From positions 334,116 through 398,115 of the forward strand of contig SAXG01000041.1 of NCBI GenBank assembly GCA_012932865.1: 64,000 bases of DNA, in the 5' to 3' direction. This document shows positions 55,440-64,000 of this stretch, one piece after another. The position numbers and the translations under genes were made by a program. Position 1 is the stretch's first letter; every line of letters begins with the position of its first letter. The stretch is from Amylostereum areolatum. Lineage: Eukaryota; Basidiomycota; Agaricomycetes; Russulales; Stereaceae. The notes below the pieces were generated by a model. That model was not told the DNA's origin and ran no database searches. It was given only the letters and a program-made list of their open reading frames with translations.

Positions 55440-56131
55440 CCCCCACCCGGAGTCAGCGGAACAACCCCCTGAAAACAAGACCATCAGACATTGAAATCCC
55501 TTATCTCCAATCACTGCAGTCGAAGCTCCCAACGGAAGAAAAGATCATCGCTGGACATTTGATCCCTACAATCTCCTCTTTTACTACAAGGAGCGTTCAC
55601 CGCCAGAAAGCAAAGGGACATATAATATCAGTGGAAACCCACCCATATCAGATACATCTTCCCCCAGCACAGATTACTCAAAGATAGATCTAAAAGAGAA
55701 AAGTAAAGACGGAAGCTATTACGACAACTCACATTGTGAAGCCCAGTTATTCAAGACCTCATATCGAGGTCCCCTCCATCAGAAGAACTCTGGAAACAAC
55801 CCGACCACAAAGGTCGAAAAGCAGCCTTACACCGGGAATCTTAAGGACATACTGGGAATTTGATCGCAGATACCACACAGGCCTATACGACAACGAGGAC
55901 ACAGAACCCTCGAACCAAACCCCAGCAATCCTCAAGAATCTCCGCAACAGCCGCACCACCTCCAGAGAAACCGCGCCAGAACCTAAGAGAACTAGATCAA
56001 CCCCCAAATTAAAGTCCGATCCCGAGGAAGTCGAGAAAGCAGCCCACTGCAGCGCAGCAGAAACGAAAAACACATACAGAGAACCACAAGATATCCCAAC
56101 CCCTGACGACATCTTCGGAACCCAAGAGTGA
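55440..56131 (+). pseudogene. Leader ORF remnant after LTR B
   Basis: Homologous to the intact - strand ORF at 61209-61607. Open only in part (55736-56131: PHIEVPSIRRTLETTRPQRS and a Lys/Glu-rich tail). Product unknown. Confidence 0.4.
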
Positions 56132-56779
56132 AGAAAAGACAATCTATTTTCGAAACCCTGAAACATCGCATCAATGGGAGACACCGCCACCCCTCGATCC
56201 AACCCCCCACAACTTGCAATGTCCCCCCTGGAGAGACTATGTACCCCGCCAGAACGCCTACACTCCAACACCAGCCAAATCCCCGCAAAACCGAGACACT
56301 GAGAGACTCAATTCTCCCTAGGTTTGAACACGACTCGCCCAATATTGAAGCGCTTATCACCACCATCACGCATCACTCTCCAACCGATCAATAGATACAC
56401 AAGAAGGGAAAAGAAGGTCAGAGACTACGTCTCTTAGAGGCGACCGCTGATGCTTCCGAAAGAATCAAAGCAACCCACCGTGGAAGTTCCCCACCAGGAG
56501 ACACAGTGCACAATCGGATCAACCCGATGATAAAGGACCAAGGATTCAAACTAACGCACTAGGAATATCTAACGCGAAGAGATCGAGCGAAAAAGCAGCA
56601 CAAGTTCATCGAACAAATGCGTACTTCGCTCATAGCTATTCCCAACGCGTATAAAGCCAATATGGCGAAGATAACCTTTGTACTACTCGCATCTTACCAT
56701 GGACCTCCCTTTCATTGGGTGTCTCCTTTTAATAAGAAAAATAGATAAGATACGAGATCGCGGCCTCAGATCCAAAGCA

Positions 56780-57350
56780 TACTTCCATGGACGGTGTTCC
56801 GCTACCGACTTCTATAAACCTTTGGAGAAATAGACCCCGAGGGACGCTCGATTCAACATACAGCGCTGAACAAGCACTATGGACACCAAAGATTAACATC
56901 ACGATCTTCAGACTATGCCATGGAGCCGTTTACGACATAAAGCATGATCAACCAATTCAAGAGAGACTACGCACGATGTCGTATGTCGAGACCTCAAGAG
57001 AGATCCATCTCGACGACATCGAGAATGATTGAACTCGCATTACGCATGCTATCATAACTGGCAAGAAGCCCAACATTCCACGACTTATACGAGACCAACT
57101 GAACCCGACGACGATCTCACCCTCCTATACAAAAAAACCACGACGTACTTCCATTCCGACGAGGCAAACAAAGGGAAGCTACCACCACCCGCCAGAGCTG
57201 CTCAGAACGGAAACAATAACCGACACTTCAGAACGCCTTTAACCCCGCAAGAACGTACCGACTTCAAAATCGGGAATCATGCCTTCTATTGCGGACGCCA
57301 GGTCACATCTCCAGGAACTACTGCCAAGAAACCGTACCCAACGCCGATCA
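56780..57350 (+). pseudogene. gag: Gag remnant of the decayed element
   Basis: Across frames one reads FKRDYARC and a capsid-like segment, then a zinc-knuckle remnant near 57270-57320 with PGHISRN. Several stops and frameshifts. Confidence 0.5.
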
Positions 57351-60300
57351 TGCACGAATCGGCGAACTAACAGAAGAAGAATACCGATTGATCAAATCAC
57401 AGCTCGTGAAACGAGGACAGTGAACACCGTTCGCGCGCACTGCCAACTGTTCAAAGACATCAGGGTTTTTACCGTCCTTCAACCGCCGGCTGTTGAAAGG
57501 ACACAGACAATGACTTTTTTCCAAATCAATCTCCTGTTGCAGGAAACAGGGATGACGTAAATAGAACATTGTATATAAGGTCATACCAAGATGGGCCAAC
57601 GCAACAGCTCCATCAATTCATATACCTGTTATGTTCATGGAAATTTCCGTAAGGCCTCAGCGAAAGGCGCTACTAGATGCGTAGCAGCAGTACCCTAATC
57701 CCCTCCAGATTTCGTACGAAAACACAAGATGAAATCCTGATCTAATCTTAAAAAACCGATACCGATATACAACGTTGACGGATCTCGGACACTACTCTGT
57801 GAGAGATCAAACAAAAGGTACACCTTCCGATGACAATTTGAAGGGATCAACGGAGAAGACAACCCGCGAAACCCTAGGACTGGTTCGTCACAGCCCTGGC
57901 GGAGACGAGTAATCTTATGGACCGACCCCTTGGCTCAAGACACTAAAAAAAAAGAAAAAAAGAAATACTAGTATCGATTGGAGAAAGAGACAGATTACAC
58001 TACAAATGTGTCCATGTACGTGCTCCACTAACGCGTACAACAATGATCATCCAGGAAAGGACGAACCATTTCTACAATCATTCGAAACAACAAAAGGCAA
58101 ACCACACACAACGAATTGAAGAACAAGAATATCCGAATTTCGATTCCGACTCGTAGAGATCAGACAATCAGAACATTCTAATGGGAGTGCTAACATAGAC
58201 AATACCAGTTGTAGAAGAAATGAACGAAACTATACCCTGGTAACGGTAAGAGCAACTTAAGCTCAAGAAACTCGCAGAAAGAGCGTCCCTAGGAGAGAGA
58301 AGAAGACACTTCGAGGAGATATTCAACCCATCTACAACAAGATCAGAAGTCTTTCGAAAAGAAAGCGTCGGAACCTTTCCAATCAGTAGACCTTGGACAC
58401 CGATAGATCTAATCGAAGGATGGAAACCTCGAATTGTAAACTGTAATCCAATGACTGTACCCGTAGAGAAAGAACTTGGACACCTTTGTGGATGAACATC
58501 TATGCAAAGGAATACATCCGAGAGTCAAAATCATAAGATATCGTCACCCTTCTTTTTTATCAAAAAGAAAGAATGGATCTCTTCGACCAGTACAGGACTT
58601 ATCGCTATCTCAACTCCATCACAGTAAAAAACGAATACCCGATTCTCTCATCTCATCTCAGATCTCATCGAACAAATTAAAAACGGCGCCAAAATCTTCT
58701 CCAAGCTGATCTCCCGATGGGGCTACAACAATGTTCGAATGCAAAGAAGGATTCAATGGAAAGCTGGCATTCAAAAAAACAGGCCTATTCGAACCAATGG
58801 TATGTTTCTTCGGACTACCAACTCACCCCGCAACTTCCAAGCATGATGCAACGCACTATTTCAAGAACTTAATATACACAGGAAAAGGTAGTAGTATAAC
58901 ATGGAAGCGATATATTATATTCACGGAAACACTCGACAAACTCGAAAACTGATGGAAAGAAGCCAGCCCTTCAAATCCTGGAACGAAACAATCTGTTCCT
59001 AAAAACCGACAAGTTGCTTCTTTGAACAATCATCGTCGATATCTAAGGCGTGATAATCACGCACCACAGGTAACGATGGACCCATCAAAGTTCAGGGCAT
59101 CCAATGGCCCACAGACCCGAGGAAAGTAAAAGAGTTCAATCCTTCCTCGATTTGGAAACTTCTATAGACTTTTCATCAAAGACTATTCCAATATCGCAAG
59201 ACACTATTCCAACTCCCAAGAAGGACTCACAAGTGGAATTGGACTACTGATGTGAACCCACGTTCAAAAAACTAAACAATGATTCACGTCGTCCCCCGTC
59301 TTATCAGCCCGACGAAAACCAAACATTCGATTAGAGTCGCGACGTCGTCTGACTTCGGCATGGAGCCATTCTCATCACAACCTGATGAAACCGAAAGATG
59401 GCACCCGGTCGCGTACCTATCCAAATCTATCACCCTGGAACAAACTATGAAATTACGACAAGGAACTTTTATGATTATTAAAAGCCCTGGAACACTGGCG
59501 ACATTATCTATAAGGAGCGAAACTACAAGATGCAATCTGGACGATCTTAAAAGTTGAGAAATACTTCACAACCGCCCAGAAGCTTAATCGACACAAGCAA
59601 CGATGGAGTTTTTTATCTGTCCGCTTGACTACACCCTAGACACAAACGCGGGAAGTACTAATAAGCGGACGGACCTTCTATGAGAACCCAGATCACAAAG
59701 AAGAATTTACAGATAATGATACGACATTTACTCCATCCACTCGATATCAAGCTAGAGCCACCGGAAATGAACAGTTGAAGCAATCGGAGATAAAGAAAAC
59801 TTCTCAAAGATTAAGAAACTTCTCACACCTATAACATGAAGTTTGGACGTGCACTAGACACGATCAAAAGATCAGGAGACCACGCACCCCTGGCAAAGGC
59901 ATCGAAGATTGGAACTTCGAGAACGATTGATCATCAGGAAAGGAAGATCTACGTACACAGAATCTCGAATCTGCGACGTATGATCCTGAAATCGCATCAT
60001 GATCTCCAACGATTGGAACACCCAGGAGAGATGACAAACCTTAGAACTGGTACAATAGAAACTTTTGGTGGCCGAAGAATGATTTTCCCTTCGTAAAAAG
60101 CTGTCCAAGGATGTCCGTATGCCATCAACAAGAATGTCCGCAATCGGCAAAAACATCCAACTACACCTACGGAAAGACCAGAACACCCATGGGAACAACA
60201 CCTCAGATTTCATTACAGATCTTTTCCGATCCTCCATGGATTCGATTCGATCAACGTAGTCGTCGACGGGTTCACCAAAACACCGCAGTATTCACACCGT

Positions 60301-61230
60301 GCCTAAAAGACGATCAACGCAGAAGAGACAGCTGATCTTCTGATCGACAACGTATACAGACGATTTTGGACTATGGAAAAGAATGATACGGACAGAGGCC
60401 TCAATTTGCAATCCAGTATTCCAATCCTCTGCGAAAGTCTCGGCGTTATCTCGTCGCTCATGCACAAGCGTATCATCCCCAGACCAGACGGCGAAACCGA
60501 AAGAGTGAATCAAGAGTTAGAACAATATCTTTCGAGCATTCTGGAAATCATGCACGGAGATCAACAAATTGGGCAAACTTCTACCAAATTGGAAAATTCG
60601 CACCATATAAGACAACATCAGCTACGAAAGCTTCCCCATTTTGAGGAACTCTACACGTGTATCAACGTTTCACCACCCCGTCAATAACAACCGATCCCGC
60701 GAATACGACACGGCACTAAGGAACGAATAAAGAACTTAAGGGACGCATGGGAACAACGCAGAAGAGTCTGAATGCTGCTGGCCAATTAATGAAGATGCCG
60801 CATGATCAAACGTTCACACAGCTGCGAGATCAACTAAACAGGGTGACCAAGTAATGTTTGGATGGACATACTCTTATTAACACGGTATACCGAACACTAA
60901 ACTATCACAAGCGCTTTGGGCCCATTTCAAAATTGGAAAAAAGTAATAGATTCGGCCCGTTCAAAAATGAAAAGGTTTATAGGACCGGTAAGCCATCGCT
61001 AGAACTACCCACCGAAGTGGAAAATACACCCGTATTCCACGCGCACTGTTGATGGTCATTCAAAGAGACATAACAATACGAAAAAATGGTGTTCGTCCAG
61101 CAGTAAAGTGGAAGAAGCGAACTTACTAAAAAACCACCCAACGGAACTAGTACCCGATGAGAACTCTACGAACTATAACCATAATAGCCTCAAATTAGAC
61201 AAACGTATTCAGACCATTACATTACTCGTC
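57350..61230 (+). pseudogene. pol: Pol remnant of the decayed element
   Basis: Recognisable pieces in shifting frames: reverse transcriptase NGSLRPVQD (58570), SRWGYNNVR (58700) and GLFEPMVCFFGL (58785); RNase H SDFGMEPFSSQ and WHPVAYLSKS (59350-59430); integrase around 60000-60530 with RPDGETERVNQELEQYL (60480); and a terminal FGPFK...PTEVENTPVFHA (60950-61045) that matches the integrase C-terminus. Stops and indels are too many for function. Confidence 0.75.
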
Positions 61231-61607
61231 AAATGGAAGATACCTGTTAAGGACGGTCTTATCACGAGTTGTCCGTAGGTTCCGTCTTCTTTTTCTCTTT
61301 TAGATCTAATCTTTGTAGTACTCGCTTCTGGGGGAAGGTTGTTCTTTATTATGGGGGGTTCCACTGGTACGCGTATGTCCCTTGCTTCTTTTGCGGTGAA
61401 GGCTCCGTCGTGATAAAAGATAATAAAGATTAAGGGAATCAAATGTCCAGTGATGATTTTCCTTCCCTTATCCACCTTGGGAAATTCTCGTACTACAACT
61501 GATTGGAGATTAGAGATTTCAGAGTCTGATGGTCTTTTTTCTTCCTCAGCGGATTGTTCCGCTGGTGCCGTGGTGGGTGTTTTTTTCGTTTGAGCGCTCT
61601 GCGCCAA
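61209..61607 (-). CDS. Leader ORF of a family-3 element
   Basis: 132 codons from the ATG at 61607: a polar N-terminus (MAQSAQTKKTPTTAPAEQSA), a short hydrophobic stretch (ITGHLIPLIFIIFYHDG) and a basic end (TTKIRSKREKEDGTYG). It lies directly downstream (on the - strand) of LTR D, so it is a 5' leader ORF of the family. The hydrophobic stretch might be membrane-inserting. No known domain. Confidence 0.4.
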   Translation of the reverse strand: MAQSAQTKKTPTTAPAEQSAEEEKRPSDSEISNLQSVVVREFPKVDKGRKIITGHLIPLIFIIFYHDGAFTAKEARDIRVPVEPPIIKNNLPPEASTTKIRSKREKEDGTYGQLVIRPSLTGIFHLTSNVMV

Positions 61608-61646
61608 ACTGTAGGGTGAGCTAGTGTAGAGGAGAGCTCGTTCTCG

Positions 61647-62174
61647 TGGTTAAGGATGGTCCTTATCACGTGACAAGCGGCTCAGGCACGATCTCTTACT
61701 CGTGAGAGTTGGATCAGGTGATCCAGACGTCTCAGTTATAGAAGTTGAAGGTTAATAAGTGAAGCATAGTGCTTCTCGGAAGACTTTAGGCGAGCTATTA
61801 ACTTTAGTTGGCTTGGGCTCTCTTTAGCGTTAGAAGAGGAGTTCTATTAGAAAGTCCTGTATTTACAAAGAGAACCGAGCTGAGGATGGCCTCGTCGAAA
61901 TGAGCCTCCTTTTTCAAGTAAGGAGGTCGAGTAAATATTTGTACATTGAAGCGACGGTCGCATCAGTATCTACGGGGATTAGACTGTGCCCATCGTGGCT
62001 ATCCGTTGAGAAACGGTGACGATCTTGGCACGTCTCGGGGGGTGCGATCTGTGGCACTTGTGCGTCGCGTCGTTGAGACGGTTAGAACCTGGGGCGCAGT
62101 CTTAATCCGGTCGTTTAAGCGAGCGCCTTCCTAGTAGGTAATGGAAAATGAAGTACCCTTGGACAAGTTTAACA
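61647..62174 (-). repeat. LTR D (family 3), same orientation as LTR A
   Basis: About 528 bp, TGGTTAAGGATGG to GTTTAACA, with many small indels relative to LTR A. It has a purine tract on its right side and the leader ORF on its left, so it is shared between two internal regions: 3' LTR of the element to the right and 5' LTR of the fragment to the left. Confidence 0.85.
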
Positions 62175-62715
62175 CGATCCCCCTCTCTAGAATCTTACGT
62201 CCCGTAGATTCCTGAATCGAAGTGGTTCTAAAGGGATGTCTTGAACGTGTTGTCGTCGCTCCGCCTCGCTCTCGGCCATTGGAGAAGAAATGGTTGATGC
62301 GAGAAGGTGAGGAATGTAAGTCTACGATGATGCTTAACAACGACGAGGAGGCCAGCGAGGCCTTTGGCTGTTTGAACATTGATAGATCGGGTAATTGTGG
62401 TTGATTGCAATCATGCTTCTGGGTTGTGTCGTTTTTCTGATGTTTCACATCTTTATATCCTTGCCCGGGCCCCAACGATAGAGTTTCCCTTCTAATCGCT
62501 TTAAACCTCTTTCCCCCTACCTAACTTTCACGTCTTTCCTCACTACGTAGGCCCCCTAACCGATTTCCCTATCCGCGCCTTCTTCTGTGTAGATCCGTGC
62601 TCTTGAACCTAGGCCCGCGCTTTCGTTCGGAACGATCCCTGATACCCGGATCTTCCCTTCCACTTCTTGCATAGCTTCTTCGTCTAGCTTCTCGTCCCTC
62701 TCATGGTGCTGACGA

Positions 62716-62746
62716 CCCCCCCCCCCCCCCCCCCCCCCGGGGGGGG
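62716..62746 (+). repeat. Poly-C (23) directly followed by poly-G (8)
   Basis: A C-run joined to a G-run in the decayed family-3 copy, absent from the matching place near 51963. It looks like an expanded self-complementary tract or an assembly artefact. Confidence 0.9.
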
Positions 62747-64000
62747 TCCTGAGGGTTTAGGATTTCCGTAACTCGCTTGCGATGACGAAGGATTTCTTCG
62801 CCTGCGGGTCTGGTGTGGGAGTGCGCGAGCGGACGGGCGAAGGAGGAGGAGTGGGTAGGAGGGGTGTGGTCGTGGTGGAGAGTTATTGCCGCTGAAGATG
62901 AGCGAGGGTAGAAGACATAGTGGGTTGGTTTGGGTGCGGATTGGGTTTGGTTAGACGCACTTCTGAGATATTATCGTCTCTGTGGCTTTCCTTTTATTGC
63001 TTCGGATGCCAGATTGCAATGATTAATCAGTGCCGTTAATCGTACGTGACCTCGTACATAATCAACATGATTCGTAATAACGTGTGTCCCGCGCGTCCCT
63101 GGGAGAGAAATCAAGACCTTCGCCTTCCTCGAATCGACAGGAACCCCGTATCGTAAAAGTCCCGAGGAAAAATAATGCTTACGAATGAGGGCGCCGTCCG
63201 TGATCAGTCCGAAGAGTATCGTAATGTATGAGTCGTGAGAGCGGACGACAATAATGATGATGATGATGTGACAGGAAGTCCGATTGCATATGATGGTGAA
63301 AGATCGTCCCGTTGCCGCTTACCAGGTCTCCCCCAGTGAACCTTCGTTCGTTCCACTTCTTGCAAGTCCCCAGTCCTCTTCTTTCGCAGAAAGAAAGATC
63401 GTCGACCGCGCCAAGAGTGGTTGAATCGCGCGGAGGTTCCCAGCTGAGTGCGGAGTGCCCCGGTCCCCCCAGTACAAGCCCACTGTTCGGTGGCGTGGTT
63501 TGCGGCTTCTGAGTCCCACGGCTTTCACTCGCGTGAGGAAGCCCAGCACTGCCTGTGGGCGGCGGGCGGTAGCGTCGGTACGTTGGAGGTGGTGTGGGAC
63601 AGGTCATTTCTGGACCGTAGCCGGTAATCCGGATGGCTCGGCGAGAAGAGGAGTCCTTGATCAGAGAGGGTAAGCATGACCGTGATCGGGAAGTAGGGGG
63701 AAGCGTTCTTTGCCGACGGGACAGTCTCTCGGCGGAGATGCCCGCTCGCCGCATTTCCAGCAGCGTTTCCCGCTGCTTCCCGGGAATTGGCGTCCCACTG
63801 CTCTTGCGTCCAAGTGGTCGGTTTCGCCGCTCCACGGGTCCGAGGGATTCTCGGCTACTTCCTTCGCTTGGTCGTTCCGTCTGATCGTTCCGACTCCTCC
63901 GCCGAACTGTCCGTTCGTTCGTTGACTTGGCAACCCTGTCTCCCGCGATCTTGGATTCATCATTCGTTTGATTACCTCCTGGGGATCTTTTTTCGCAGTT

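Larger units (their letters stand above)
54810..61243 (+). mobile_element. Decayed Ty3/Gypsy element (family 3), + strand
   Basis: LTR B, a leader ORF remnant, gag remnant and pol remnant in order, full of stops and frameshifts. It ends at about 61243 within a degenerate chromodomain-like stretch and meets an LTR-end fragment TGTTAAGGACGGTC in the opposite orientation, so no matching 3' LTR is present. The interior is more AT-rich than elements 1 and 2. Confidence 0.75.
61647..64000 (-). mobile_element. Second, decayed copy of the family-3 3' region, running off the window
   Basis: Direct repeat of 50941-53000: LTR D, membrane-ORF remnant (62175-62475), basic ORF remnant (62520-62900) and CCHC ORF remnant (63179-63963, with CWKCGERASPPRDC). 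Small indels every few tens of bases break all frames. The element continues beyond 64000. Confidence 0.75.

Overview
The window looks like gene-poor, transposon-rich chromosomal DNA of an agaricomycete (mushroom-forming basidiomycete, possibly polypore-like). The evidence is the short introns of about 50-90 bp, the family content (a DUF6535 membrane protein, a DUF6589 protein, Goodbye/NACHT/ankyrin and WD40 proteins, multi-copy 7TM-like membrane proteins, a RecQ-like helicase) and the Ty3/Gypsy elements with chromodomains. All assignments come from reading the sequence; no database search was possible.

Layout. 1-1727: nothing assignable. 1728-5508: two ordinary multi-exon + strand genes, a secreted agmatinase/arginase-family hydrolase (with one GC-AG intron) and the 51 kDa FMN/Fe-S subunit of mitochondrial complex I. 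5706-9328: a divergent pair, a WD40-repeat protein with one frameshift (- strand) and a RecQ-like helicase (+ strand) whose 3' end is cut off by a retrotransposon. 9183-16282: a - strand Ty3/Gypsy chromovirus with 423-bp LTRs, gag, a gag stop that coincides with a -1 slip site, full pol with C-terminal chromodomain, and a long leader frame continuous with gag. 17159-19448: a cysteine-cluster hypothetical gene needing two frameshifts. 20304-28930: a tandem duplication of a membrane-protein gene plus a decaying + strand gene. 29267-33118: a Goodbye-NACHT-ankyrin NLR-like gene with a premature TAG near codon 47.

34248-43055 is the most striking part. The small gene RPB9 (RNA polymerase II subunit) has an 8.2-kb last intron because a young Ty3/Gypsy element (263/264-bp LTRs, perfect CCTCC target duplication) sits in what was an 85-bp intron. 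The element's single gag-pol frame is itself split by a 2.1-kb DNA transposon with perfect terminal inverted repeats. Removing each insertion on paper restores the exon layout and the reading frame, so this is a three-level nest: DNA element in retroelement in intron. RPB9 also carries Phe where the first Cys of its second zinc ribbon is expected. A 1245-bp hAT-like non-autonomous element with a perfect 8-bp TTTGCACC duplication begins 72 bp after the RPB9 stop.

44724-50946: a DUF6535 gene with two in-frame stops, little-understood intergenic DNA, and a DUF6589 gene cut off by an LTR at 50941. 50941-64000: a complex of one LTR family in both orientations (LTRs at 50941, 54810 and 61647), with a decayed gag-pol on the + strand and, on the - strand, a block between CCHC protein and LTR that encodes a basic protein and a single-pass membrane protein next to the polypurine tract. 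Overall the genes do not form one pathway; the window is a few housekeeping genes surrounded by defence-like repeat genes and nested mobile elements.
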